A stretch of 64,000 bases of DNA from Brachycybe producta (lineage: Eukaryota; Arthropoda; Diplopoda; Playtdesmida; Andrognathidae). A model generated the notes under the pieces. It made no database searches. It saw only the letters and a list, made by a program, of their open reading frames with translations, and had not been told where the DNA came from. The position numbers and the translations under genes were made by a program. The DNA is taken from positions 3,778,797 through 3,842,796 of the forward strand of contig JAUPFP010000011.1 in assembly GCA_036925085.1 (NCBI GenBank), given 5' to 3'. Position 1 is the stretch's first letter. The number at the start of each line of letters is the position of its first letter. Positions 22,608 through 34,515 of the stretch are shown here, piece after piece.

Positions 22608-22916
22608 CTACAGGGAAGGCAGTTTCCCCTTTCGCCCTGAGATTACACTCACGATAGTGTGGTAGATATGAGTTTTTCCACTTCCAGCTGGTTCATCTAA
22701 AACACTTTCTTTGCAAAATCTTGTCACAAATGCTTCCATGATAACATCATATGCTTGGCACTGGGCTGTGTTTAAAGTTTCCAAAAGTTCTACACTTAGC
22801 CATTCGTTTTCACCTGTTTCAAAAGGACCTTGTGGAATGTTTTGGATTAAAAAAATTATATTTGGTTTCTCCATATTAAAATAAAAGTTGCACGTATGCT
22901 GACGAACCAAAAACAT
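22608..22916 (-). pseudogene. PIF1/Helitron-type helicase fragment
   Basis: A 102-aa minus-strand frame ends with 'LNTAQCQAYDVIMEAF' and 'LDEPAGSGKTHIYHTIVSVI'. These match the start of PIF1-family helicases: the Q-motif-like 'LN..Q..A.' then Walker A GSGKT. Such helicase domains form the C-terminal half of Helitron Rep-Hel proteins. The sequence stops after motif I and no Rep domain is visible. A host PIF1 gene fragment is less likely given the many Helitron-like units in the window. Confidence 0.62.
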
Positions 22917-23199
22917 ACGTACACATTGATGAGATTGGGTGGAGTTAGAAAACTATAGTCATGTTAAAGCTTCTCATGAAGGCTCAAAATATTCTGTATT
23001 TCATGCAATGCAAATTTTCTGCAAGATTCCAAAAGATGCAACTATCGTAAAAAGTAGCACGCTTAAACCGCGCTTAAGTCAATAATAAGATCAACGATCT
23101 GTACCCATCTCCATAACTATAGTATATGAAAAGACCTAGTTTGGAAGACCAATAAAGGTCATCTATTTTCCAGTTTGAAATCAGCTTATGAAATTTTAA

Positions 23200-23335
23200 T
23201 CTCAAGAAAAAAATTATTATGACAGTTTGATGGTAATTTTATGAAAATAGTATTAAAATATTACACTGTATTCTTGTAATCTGGCATAAGATATTTTTTC
23301 ATGCAATCCTAACATTTTATTCTATAAAAGTTCAA
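23200..23335 (+). pseudogene. GRL terminal-exon relic 2
   Basis: Similar to relic 1 and to the end of GRL-1 exon 4 ('aaaaaaattattatgacag', 'aatctggcataagatatt', 'tcatgcaatcc'), with deletions and stops. Its position just upstream of GRL-2 fits a tandem array in which the relic copies lost their middle exons. Confidence 0.62.
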
Positions 23336-23359
23336 TAAAATGTAGACATTTACCTTATA

Positions 23360-23835
23360 GAGACTTGCACTAAAAGGACATTTCCCATAAACCCATTTGC
23401 CTTAAAGGGACATATGCTTTAAAAACATTTTCCCTGAAGGAATACTTGCCTTAAAGGGACATTTGAACTAAAACCATGTGCCCTAAAAGACATTTGTTCT
23501 AAAGCCACTATTTTATTTATCTTTTCATACAGTTTAGTTTCATTCGGTGGAGTATGTTAAATAGGTTCTGCATGCTGCAGGTACACAAAAACACCAAATA
23601 ACTTATTATTTAGCCTGTTGATTAGGGTAAACATCCTTTTAGGGCAAGTAATTTTATGGCAAATGTCTCCTTAGGGCAAATACTTTTAGGGCAAGTGTAT
23701 TTTGGGCAAATGTCCTTTAGTGGCAAATGGTTTTAGGGCAACTATTCTTCAGGGCAAGTGTCTATAGGGAAAATTCCTCTAGGGCAAATGGCTTTAGGGC
23801 AACTGCCCATAAGGCAAGTGTGTTTATGATAAATG
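23360..23835. repeat. Strand-switching GCCCTAAA minisatellite (copy B)
   Basis: Left arm units of TTTGCCCTAAA type run to about 23500. A non-repetitive core of about 110 bp follows with 'cattcggtggagtatg' and 'tgctgcagg'. The right arm has TTTAGGGCAAATG-type units to about 23835. Units are diverged. Confidence 0.75.
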
Positions 23836-24182
23836 CAACACACTCATCAAGATACCTTTCATTAAAAATGATTGCATGTTAAGCGTAAAACTTGTGAGTC
23901 CGTCATTTCAAGGTAAAATAAATAATTCATGTAAGTAATTTACTGAAGAAATTTTTAACCGTTAATTTCAATACTACAGTATATCAATTTTTTTTCAATA
24001 CTGGTAATAGAAAAAGTATATAGGTAATTGCACCTGTAAACAATGTTTTTAAAGATTGGGATTATTTACAACTAAAACTTACACCAGAAAAACATGTTGT
24101 TGAAACTAACATTAAATGGTGCACACTTATAAATGTGTTAAATACAGATGTTCTAAATACGAAGTATACTTTGGACATAAGT

Positions 24183-27100
24183 ATGACAAATTTTGCAATA
24201 ACTAAACACGCTTGGATGGATAAAAGTATACTAGAAAAGTTCTTTCCACAAGATCAAAAAATGGACTTTGAAAACATAGAATCATTTGCATACTACTTGT
24301 CTCCATTTTTGAGATTTTTGAAACCATATGGGTTTCATTTAAATCAAAAACTCAAACAGAAATCATGTTTTAGTAAACAAACATCAGTATTCTACAAAAG
24401 TGTTATCATTGTATTCATGATAGTATATTCTGGTAATTTTTTCTTAAAACACACCATTCCATATAAAGAATTGGAGCCACCATATGTCATGAGGAATGTT
24501 CTCATTTGTGTTGGACTGGTAGCATTAACATATGCTTGTAGATCCATTATATTTAACGAAGATAACGTAAAAAAATATTATTTGGCACTTTTCAACCATA
24601 TCTCGAAATATTATACTTCAGATGAACAAAAAGTAACAACAGATTCCTTTCGTCGATATGGGTTACTCATTGGAATTTTGGGAGTTGGCTTAACCTTTAT
24701 ATTTTTGCTAATACCTACAATTATAAACTTTGAAATGATTCACATGGAAGAATGTTTCAAATCACATTCAAAGGCAGAACTTAGAAAAGATTGTAGTGTT
24801 AAACAACTTTCTATTGAGATTTTTTATGAAATACCGTGGCTTGCAATAGGTGCAACTGTAATAGTTTATCAAGCAGTTTGGTTTGGCATGTTATTCGTAC
24901 ATCAAATATCTATTCTTATGTTTTGCTTAAATGATTTAGCATCTAATAAAGATAATTGTAAAAGAACAACAGCTCAGACATTACTACTGCACCAACTCAA
25001 ACATTCTAGTATTGTCCGAATTCTGAAACTCGTTGAAAATACATATTTGAATTATATTGGCTGCATTGGAACTGTTGCAGTACTTTTGGACACAATTACA
25101 ATTAGAGGAATGTTTGCAGCTTCTTACTACAACGTGATACTCCCATATGCAGTTATGGTAACTGCTATTGGAATATTTTGTATCGCAACAACCTCAAATA
25201 TTAACACCAAAGTAAGTGTGTTTATGTATTTACTGTATGTAGTGACCTAGCCTTGTTTAGATGGTGCCTCTTTTCATGCAATACCACATCTGCAAAATGC
25301 ACACCTTGCTGATCTGTTCACCCACTGTTTCAAAAGCCCAGACACTCCAGACCTAAGCATGCCATGAGGCACGGTGGACAGCCACCACCAGGTAGGTGGT
25401 GTCTTTATGGAAAGAAACTGTGGTAGCAGACAAAATTTTGGTAGTAATCTGCAAAGCTGGCTGTGATGGACAGCGGGCGACTACCATGTTGTGTCCAATC
25501 CAGCCTCTCATCATGGACAACTATGCAAAAGATTCTCAGGACAGGGCTGATCAGCCCTGTCCTGAGAATCTTTTGTATAGTTGCATAATCACTCCAATGG
25601 TCCTGGTCCTCTCTAGCCGAACACTCTCGATAGTGTTCAAAACCTTCAGTAAAGAGGAAGGCCACGGTCAGCCCTGGCCAATCGAGATAAGTCTTTTTGA
25701 GGACTAACCGATCGTTGAGAGACTGTAGTGCTCGGTAAAAGTTACCTGGACAGTATGAAATGTCGCGACCGGCTAAAACAGGAGCTGGTCCGCAGCCAGC
25801 ACCACCCCAAAAGGATGCTGCTAAAGGGCCAGCCTCGTCACAAATGATTACATGTCTACACAGGGTAAAGTAACTTTTGTCGAATTTGTATAAAGAAATT
25901 AATTGTTTTTATCAAATAATTCATATTACTTTATGCTCATAGTTATGTTTAATCAGCTTTCTGTTATCTTCGAAAACAGTATTTCGTTTATAGATATAAA
26001 TGGAAATATTTTGTGAAAGGATTCCATTTTCTGCAATAAATATTTTTTGTTTGTTTTATGTTACTTTGGTTACAGAAACGAATTGTTCCTTTCTACTAAT
26101 ACTGATAAATGCTACAATTCCCTGTATTTATCATGTAAGTGTTAAATGAGCTTCACAGTGTATTATTGATTTATGAGAAAACTGATAAAAACAACAATTC
26201 TTTTAGATCATTTTTATTGTGAAATTCCTAAACTATTTATTCGTTTATTTCACTTTTAAATATTTCTAAGCATGTGATATATTTGTTATAGGATATAGTT
26301 ATTTGCCCTAAAACCATTTGCCCTAAAGACACATTTGCCCTGAATCCACTTGCCCTAAAAAAATTTGCCCTAAAGGGACATTTGCCCTAAATACACTTGA
26401 CCTAAAGGGACAATTACACTACATCCATTTTCACCAAAACGACATTTGTCCTAAAACCATTGCCCTAAAAGACATTTGTCGAAAACCATTTTTGTTTAAT
26501 TTTTTCATATGGTTTAGTGCCTTTCGGTGGAGTATGTATTAAATACGTTTTGCACGCCGCAGGCCTTATGGCAAGTGGTTTTAGGGCAAATGTTCCTTTA
26601 GGACAAATGGCCTTTTAAGGCAAATGGTTTTATGGCAAATGTCCCTTTAGGGCAAATGGTTTTAGGGCAAGTGTCTTTAGGGCAAATGTCCCTTTAGGGC
26701 AAATGGCAAGGCAAGTGTCTATAGGGCAAATGGCTTTACAATTGGCTTTAGGGCAAGTGTTCATACGGCAAGTATCTTTAGGGTAAATGTCTCACACCTG
26801 TGCGAGATTCAATTACCAAATTTATTTTTAAACTATTATATCAATCATAATAATAAGATAACAAGGCCCCTGCCTACTGCTAAGGTTAAGGGCAGTGTGC
26901 TCTATAGGATTTAGGATAAAATAAGTAAATTTAAATAAATAAGAATATGAATGGTGATAAATCACAAAGAGGAAACAAAAAGATGGTATAAAGTTGGATA
27001 GACAAAACAACATCTTATTGTGACGAACCTTTTTCCCTGGATAGAATCTGATCTTTTTAAATGGTACGAGCGAGTTTTCACTCGTATTAAAGGTGATTGG

Positions 27101-30100
27101 CTAAGTCACCAATTCTATCGGCCTGGGAGGACTAGACCAATATAACGTCTATTTAATGTCCTCACTAGTCTCTTATAAAGACTCACAGTTTTGAGGGTCT
27201 TTTGTCTCTGTACTTCTCGGACTTGCATTCGTAAATTTACCCTTGAAAAGAATGTGAATATACTCACGAACTCGTTGCAGGTTTGCACCTGTTGAAGACT
27301 TGGAGTATCCAATGGGTGTAAAGCTGCAACGAGATGATGATTTGCACCGGCACGAAATAATTAACTTTAAAATAATTAAAAACACCACTGTAGTTTTAAG
27401 TATAAAGATGAGGATTTATTCCACATATAAAAATAAGCGAAATGATAACTTGGTTTACAACACAACACTTGAAAATAATACACTTGAAAATAAAAATGCA
27501 AGTACTTAGCCAAAATTGGGCATAGGTTCGTTATTTAAGAAATAACCATCAAACACAAAAACACATCTATTTATACCCTGAGAATCCAGAAGTCAAATTC
27601 TCAGGACACCTTTCTGTGATTGGACAAATAAAAGTTTGGACCCAAATAGACCAATCAATGGATTGGTCAAGGTGCATACAAAGTAATGATCCCACAAACA
27701 AACGGCACTAAAACAAATTAAAAAGTGGTGGGCCCCAAAACATCTCATTATAAAAACGCTTTTTGTCTTCTGTTCTTCTCACTTAGCCGACCAACGTGCC
27801 AGGCTGGATCCCCCTAATCCCGGGCCCCAAGCTAAAACACTGTCAGTCCCCCTTGAGGGGGCCATGAACTCCAGCGAGTAAAGGCATAATTCATAATGCG
27901 TAACAAAGCAGCATATGTAATGATGTCACATGCTTGGTTTTTATGGTCCTCGGAAGTCTGTTGGGTCCTCCTGAGTTCACTTTTCAGGGCGTTTAGAAGA
28001 CTTTCATTTCTGGCCATTTTTTTAAATTTTCCAAAAGTATATACAGTGCGTTTCATATACATAGACGCACCCCAAAAATTGGTTATATCAGTCATTTTGA
28101 GTTCCAAGAGACATTCTGAATTCATCTGCAAGGCAGTGTATCATAGAAATATGCTGCGATCATTTTAAATAGACCATTACCTCTAGAAATATATTTTCAA
28201 AATATTGTCAAGACTTACCCAAAGATTGCCAAAACGATTTTTAAAACCATAAAAAAACTTGAAAAGGAAGTGACTTTTCCTGAGTCACCAAACGACGCCA
28301 TTTTAAATTTCCAAAATCGAAAGTCTCCCCCCCCCTCATTTTTGTGGTAAAGGTTGTCACCTCACATTTCCGAAATTTCTTAATCAAATACATGTATTCC
28401 CTATATTGATATTCAACTCAATACAACGTTCTATGTGGAATAATTCAAATATTAAATCCATGGTACATTCAAATGAAAGTAATGTGAGCCGGTGACAACA
28501 CATCAGAATTCGAGCAGAGGAGTATACTTTGGAGGGTTTGTTTGGTGGCGCATCTATCTGATAAAGTTCATTTACAGGAAGTCAATTCATTTTTAATTTC
28601 TTAAATTATATTAATGACATTTTAAATTTTAAAAATCGTTTTGGTAATCATTGAATAATTCTTGACATTTCTGGATGTAATGGTCTCTTTAATAAATACC
28701 TTTCATTAAATGCTATAAAGAAAAAAATTATTTTAAGTTAAGAATGGTTTAGGAACTCTATAAAAGATAATTGACTAAATAAATTACTAACTATTAACTA
28801 CATTAATGTGACACATATGTATCAATTATTCGTTCAACAAAAAATCATCCTTTAAAATGTTAGTAAAAATACGTAAAAATAATTTTAAAAAAGCAGAAAA
28901 AATCAGCACGTGCACCAATGTGTTGGCTTCACTGTGGTTCGTGGTTTGCGTTTTTTTAAAATTATTATTAGGTATTTTTAAAAGCATTTTAATGGATTAT
29001 TTTTCATATTTGGATTTACTCAATGGAGTTTAACATAAAGAGTTAGAAATTAGCGATTTTGAAATAGTTTTTAAAAATAGAATCGCACTTACTAATTTTT
29101 TTGTCATTCTATCACTCGCTCAGCATATATTTAAGGTGCACATTGCACTTTGAAAACTTAATATTGGACAATTCTAAATATGAAAAATAAACATATTGCC
29201 GCAAACTGTTAATTCTTTTATATATATACTAGCTGAGTTACCCGGCGTTGCCCGGGGCAAACTATGAAGATACCCCTGCCACCCCGTTCTTCTTGCTTGA
29301 ATATGAATTATGCATACAGCTTTTATTTTTATGAATACCTAGATAATAGATATGAAAACATGTCACATAGAGTATATAGACATTTGTCCTAAAGCCTTGA
29401 AACTATTTGTCCTAAAGAAACATTTGCTCTAAATGGACACTTGCCCTAAATCCACTTGCCCTACAGCCATTTGCAATAAAGAGACATTTGCCATAAAACT
29501 GTTTGCCCTAGAGACATTTGTCTTAAAAACACTTGCCCTTAAACTAATTGTCCTAAAAGTGCATTTGCTCTAAAAATACTTGACCTAAAAGTGCATTTGC
29601 TCTAAAAATACTTGACCTAAAGGTACATTTCCTTCAAGTATTTTTAGAGCAAATGTACTTTTAGGACAATCGGTTTAAGGGCAAGTGTTTTTAAGACCAT
29701 CTTTTAGTTCAAATGTACCTTTAGGCCAAATAGTTTTAATTTCAAACAGCCTTTTATGGCAAATCGTTTTCGGGTAAATGTCCCTTTACGGCAAACGATT
29801 TTAGTTTCAAACATCCTTTTAGGCAAATAGTTTGTTTCAAACATCCTTTTGGGGAAAATGTCCCTTTAGAACAAATAGTTTTAATTTCAAACATCCTTTT
29901 AGGGCAAATGGATTTAGGCCAAATGTAGCACTAGGACAAATGGTTTCAGTTTCAAAGACCTTTTAGGACAAGTGTTTTTAGGGCAAATGTCCTTTTAGGG
30001 CAAATGTCCCTAGAGAACAAATGGTTTGTTTCAAACATATTTTTAGGGCAAATGGTTTTTGGTCAAATGTCCCTTAAATATTACAAATGCTTTTAGTTTC

Positions 30101-31656
30101 AAACATTCTTTATGGGCAAATGGTTTAGGGAAAATGTACCTTTAGGGCAAATGGTTTTAGGGCAAATGTCCATTTAGAGTAAATGGTTTTAGTTTCAAAC
30201 ATCCTTTTAGGGCAAATGGTTTTAGGGCAAATGGTTTTAGTTTCAAACATTTTTAGGGCAAATCATTTTAGAACAAATTTCTCTTTAAGGCAAATGGTTT
30301 ATTGCAAATGTACCTTTAGAGCAAATGGTTTTAGGTCAAATTTACTTTTAGAGCAAATGGTTTTAGGGCAAATTTACCTTTAGATCAAATGGTTTTAGTT
30401 TCAAACATTCTTTTACGACAAATGGTTTTAGTTTCAAACATTCTTTTACGGCAAACGGGTTTTGTTTCAAACATTCTTTTACAGGAAATGTACCTTTAGG
30501 TCAGGTATTTTTAGAGCAAATGTACTTTTAGGACAATCGGTTTAAGGGCAAGTGTTTTTAAGACCATCTTATAGGGCAAATGTACCTTTAGGCCAAATAG
30601 TTTTAATATCAAACAGCCTTTTATGGAAAATGGTTTTAGGGCAAATGTACCTTTATGGCAAACAGTTTTAGTTTCAAACAATCTTTTAGGGCAAATGATT
30701 TAGGGCAACTGTACCTTTAGGGCAAGTGTTTTTATGGCAAATGTCTCTAGGAGAAATGGTTTTCGGGTAAATGTCCCTTTACGGCAAATGATTTTAGTTT
30801 CAAACATCCTTTTAGGCAAATAGTTTGTTTCAAACATCCTTTTGGGGCAAATGTCCCTTTAGAACAAATGGTTTTAGTTTCAAACCATCTTTTAGGGCAA
30901 ATAGTTTTAATTTCAAACATCCTTTTAGGGCAAATGGTTTTAGGCCAAATGTACCACTATGGCAAATGGTTTCAGTTTCAAAAACCTTTTTAGGACAAGT
31001 GTTTTTAGGGCAAATGTCCCTTTAGGGCAAGCATCCTTTGAGAACAAATGGTTTGTTTCAAACATATTTTTAGGCAAATGGTTTTTGGTCAAATGTCCCT
31101 TAAATATTACAAATGCTTTTAGTTTCAAACATTCTTTTAGGGCAAATGGTTTAGGGCAATTGGTTTTAAGGCAAATGTCTGTTTAGAGCAAATGGTTTTA
31201 GTTTCAAACATCCTTTTAGGGCAAATGGTTTTAGTTTCAAACATTCTTTTATGGCGAATGGTTTTAGTTTCAAACATTCTTTTACAGGAAATGTACCTTT
31301 AGGTCAAGTATTTTTAGAGCAAATGTACTTTTAGGATAATTGGTTTAAGGGCAAGTGTTTTTAAGACAAATGTCTCTAGGGCAAACAGTTTTAGGGCAAA
31401 TGTCTCTTTATTGCAAATGGCTGTGGGGAAGTGGATTTAGGGCAAGTGTCCATTTAGAGCAAATGTTTTTTTAGGGCAAATAGTTTCAAGGCTTTAGGAC
31501 AAATGTCTTTATACTGGATGTGACATATTTTCATATCTATTATCTAGGTTTTCATAAAAATAAAAGCTGTGTGCATAATTCATATTCAAGCTAGAAGAAC
31601 GGGGTGGAAGGGGTATCTTCATATTTTGCCCCGGGCAACGCCGGCTAACTCAGCTA

Positions 31657-31711
<55 letters not shown>

Positions 31712-32188
31712 AACATCCATTTTTGTATATATATATACATAAGTATTGCAATATTAATGACCCTATATTGTTTATTAAACAATTTATTTCTTAAGGTTTA
31801 TAATCACCTAGTTGACTTTCAAGGTTCGGAAGAACTGGACATTTACAATGCATCTCAGTCATACTCGTTGGAATTGGTAATGTATAATCAGTATACCGGT
31901 ATCGTATATTATCTTGAATTTGGCACCGTAATTTAATGATAACTATTTAAATTTCCAAAACAGGCCGTGGAGATAACAACACAGTACATAAACAGTTACA
32001 GAAATATAAAGATCCATCTTACATTATTTGGAATGACATCACTAGATTGGGTTTTCTTTTTTCAGGTGATTTTATTGGTTCTGTAATATTATTTCTTTTT
32101 ATATATTTATATGTATTTCTTTTATCCAATATAGTTTCTTTCATTACAAATACGGTACGGTGCCTACCTTTTCTCTTGTAACTGGTAA
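24183..32188 (+). CDS. Gustatory receptor-like gene 2 (GRL-2), last exon uncertain
   Basis: Predicted multi-pass chemoreceptor-like protein. Exon 1, 24183-25211, encodes 343 aa; the first in-frame ATG was chosen, and it coincides with the ATG of the relic at 17705. Exon 2 is 31796-31876 (27 aa) and exon 3 is 31964-32065 (34 aa), all phase 0 with GT/AG borders. Hydrophobic segments lie near residues 71-87, 103-123, 158-182, 218-246, 290-312 and 320-337. The 'LLLHQLKHSSIVRILKLVEN' run before segment 5 parallels GRL-1. Three ends are possible: read-through of exon 3 to TAA at 32084-32086; a 17-codon exon at 32135-32188 after a 69-bp intron (ending TAA); or a distant exon near 36562-36825. Intron 1 (6.6 kb) contains the palindromic element 29228-31658. 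Ligand unknown. Confidence 0.66.
25260..25870. other. GC-richer block with perfect palindrome in GRL-2 intron 1
   Basis: This stretch is clearly more GC-rich than the intron around it and looks transposon-derived, but I find no recognisable domain on either strand. Positions 25526-25575 form a perfect 50-nt palindrome (centre GGGCTGATCAGCCC) that extends further with one mismatch. Confidence 0.6.
26290..26800. repeat. Strand-switching GCCCTAAA minisatellite (copy C)
   Basis: TTTGCCCTAAA-type units to about 26480; a core at about 26485-26570 with 'ctttcggtggagtatg' and 'ttgcacgccgcagg'; then TTTAGGGCAAATG-type units to about 26800. The core matches that of copies B and E. Confidence 0.8.
27019..27845 (-). 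mobile_element. Putative solo LTR, family 2
   Basis: On the minus strand there is a TATA box (GGTATAAATAG, near 27570), an AATAAA near 27415, and an end GGTTCGTCACA at 27019. This order and spacing fit an LTR of about 0.8 kb. Fragments of the same family occur at 240-531/1193-1390, 2300-2850, 15483-15955 and 41064-41205. No target duplication could be confirmed, and the 5' end is approximate. Confidence 0.5.
28850..29213. repeat. Foldback family F, one arm
   Basis: Shares 'tcagcacgtgcaccaatgtg', 'ttagcgattttgaaatag' and 'aataaacatattgccgc' with the arms at 32485-33295, 35455-35912 and 39590-40240. It is cut at 29213 by the palindromic element next to it. Confidence 0.65.
29228..31658. mobile_element. 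Palindromic element with Helitron-like ends (copy D)
   Basis: The first and last about 410 bp are inverted copies of each other (29228-29640 and 31240-31658) with only scattered mismatches. Each end reads, outward, as a hairpin (CCCGGGCAACGCCGG), a short spacer 'taactcag' and CTAG|T, beside TA-rich flanks. The interior is a higher-order array of TTTAGGGCAAATG-type units, also with 'tttcaaacatccttttag' units. A landmark block 'agtatttttagagcaaatgt' recurs at about 29637, 30507 and 31304, giving a higher-order period of roughly 0.8-0.87 kb. No transposase is encoded. It lies in intron 1 of GRL-2. Confidence 0.8.
31659..31715. repeat. (TA)n microsatellite
   Basis: Pure TA run directly at the element border; probably its insertion site or tail. 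Confidence 0.9.
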
Positions 32189-32484
32189 ATCATCGATAAC
32201 ATCGTTATCAAAACATTGCAAATATATTTATTGTTTGTAAAAAAAAAATATCAATATGGATAACCTGTCACTATCGAATCACTATATATGTCCTTTTGGC
32301 AGCGGGGCAACCACAGGGGTGGGGAGAGCTAATGGTGTTGGTTTGGTGTTGTTGGTTAAAGTACGCAAATACAAAAAAATAACAAAAAGGTAAATAAATA
32401 ATAAATTTAATTATTGTTAGGGACTATCTTGTGAGGTAGCTAATTTACTTCCCCACACGAGGTATCAAATACTTATTATAATTT

Positions 32485-33295
32485 AAGAGGCTACATCACA
32501 AAATTACTTCAAAAAATCTTCACAAAGAGCGCTAGTATCGTTTTTCAATTGAACACATTGACCCAATGATAAAGAAAAAACGTTAATTTTTAAAATACAC
32601 AGTGGCAGCAATATGTTTATTTTTCATATTTAAAGTTGTCCAATTTTGATGGTTCAAAGTGCAACGTGCACCTTAAATATATGCTGATCGGGTGATAGAC
32701 TGAGAAAAAATTGATAAGTGCGGTTATAATTTTAAAAACTATTTCAAAATCGGGAATTTCTAACTAATATGTTAAATTCCATTGAATACGCGCTCGCAAG
32801 CAAAAAACATACCCTAAAATGCTCGTTAAAATACCTAAGAATAATTTTAAAAAAACACAAACAATTAAACTACAGTGAAGCCAACACATTGGCGCACGTG
32901 CTGATTTTTTTTCTGTTTTTTTTTTTAAATAATTTTTACGTATTTTTACGAGCATTTTAATGGATATTTTCTTTTCTTATTTGGGCGTACTCAACGGAGT
33001 TTAACTTAATAGTTAGAAAATTCGCGATTTTGAAATAGTTTTTAAAAATAGAACCTGCACGTAACAGTTTTTTGTCATTATATGACTCAATTAGTGTATA
33101 TTTAAGGTGCACATTGCACTTTAAAAACTTAATATTGGACAACTTTAAATATGTAAAATAAACATTTTGCCGCGACTGTGTGTATTTTAAAAATTAACAT
33201 ATTTTCTTTAACAGTGAGTCTATGGGCTCAATAGGAAAACTATGCTAACGCTCTTTGCGGATATTTTTCGAAGCAATTTTGTGATGTAGTCACTG
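32485..33295. repeat. Foldback family F, complete hairpin copy
   Basis: About 800 bp forming one long inverted repeat centred near 32885. The ends 'ggctacatcacaaaattac' (about 32490) and 'aattttgtgatgtag' (about 33290) are complementary, and the inner landmarks 'cgttaatttttaaaata', 'gcacgtgctg' and 'aatttctaact' are mirrored. No coding capacity; it could be a MITE or other foldback DNA element. Open frames here are shadows. Confidence 0.75.
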
Positions 33296-33479
33296 GCTCT
33301 CGGCATCCTATCTCTATGCCGATTCCCTGGTGGCTTAAAGGAGAAAGTCTTCACTTCGTAGAGCTGAGAGTTCCCCCCCCCCCGAGTTTTATCCCAGCAC
33401 AGGCATGTTGTTTATATTGTCCCTGCTTTATAGTCATTATTACACAAGTGATTGTAGTCTTAATCATTAGTGACTTGCA

Positions 33480-33605
33480 ATTAGTGTGCTCAGTAGAATA
33501 CAGTCGTTTGCCCCGCCCTTTTATGAGTGTCAGACAAAATATCAACCAATTATAAATTGAAAAGGGCGAGGCATGTGACGTGAGACATATGACGCGTACG
33601 GACAT
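33480..33605. repeat. Hairpin element fragment (TACAGTCGTTTGCCCCGCCC subtype)
   Basis: Left arm 'acagtcgtttgccccgccc' and partial right arm 'gaaaagggcgaggcatgtga', as in the copies at 4585-4800 and 54627-54820. Confidence 0.5.
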
Positions 33606-34284
33606 AATAGTCCAAAATAAAATTCCCAAAGTTGGGACGAGATGTCGGAATTTGAATGAAATAATGTATCTATACAATATTTTCCAGATATATATCTATG
33701 TTTCGTGTATTAATTTTGTATGCATTTAAGTGTGTCTGTATTTATTTAATATACTGGCGGTTTTGATACTATGTACATTAGATCTATATCGGAAATAAAA
33801 AGTCGGATTAGGACTTTATAAAACATCACAGCAGTCTCTGTTCCAAGACAAATTCATACTGTACATATCAAACAAATTATAATTAATTTATAAACACAAA
33901 AGCACACTGAAAAAAATAATGCATTATGCTGAAAATGACCATTTTCATGAGTTTTTTGAAAAAAAAAAGGAATTTGGTATTGAAAAGAACAATTTTTGTA
34001 AACATGCCATAATTAATATACTGACAAAGACTTTTAACAAATGTCTTTGTCAGTATATTAATTATTGCATGAGGATGTTGAGAGGATTTGTAATGTTGTT
34101 GGGAGCAGTTTAGCATTATATTTTTTTTATTTATACTATAATTATCATTATAATATTAAATTAAGCAAAAATATATAAGAAAAATAGTTTCAGTGTGGGG
34201 TAGTAGGCTAATTTGCCAAAAAGTAATGAATTTCTGTAAATAAATTATTTTTTTTTTCGTTTTTCTATTGAGGTCATAGACTCC
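33606..34284. other. AT-rich stretch with a 29-bp hairpin
   Basis: Arms 34003-34031 and 34043-34071 pair with one mismatch around an 11-nt loop (core TAATATACTGACAAAGAC). Related sequence is not obvious elsewhere in the window. No gene seen. Confidence 0.7.
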
Positions 34285-34515
34285 CATACATGTATGTTAA
34301 AGAAGAAACGTTAATTTTTAAAATACACAGTCGCGGCTATATGGTTATTTTTCATATGTAAAGTTGTTCAATGTTAAGTTCTCAAAGTGCAATGTGCGCC
34401 TTAAATATATGCTGATCGAGTGATAGATTATAGTGATAGATTAAAAATTATTTCAAAATCGTGAATTTCTAACTCGTATGTTAAACCCTATTGAGTACGC
34501 CCAAATAAGAAGAAA
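34285..34515. repeat. Foldback family F, left-arm fragment
   Basis: Matches the left arm of the 32485 copy ('cgttaatttttaaaatacac', 'atatgctgatcg', 'atttctaactcgtatg'). A matching right arm lies at 35455-35912. The intervening AT-rich sequence (34520-35450) could be an insertion; it carries a (CA)n tract near 35370-35392. Confidence 0.6.
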
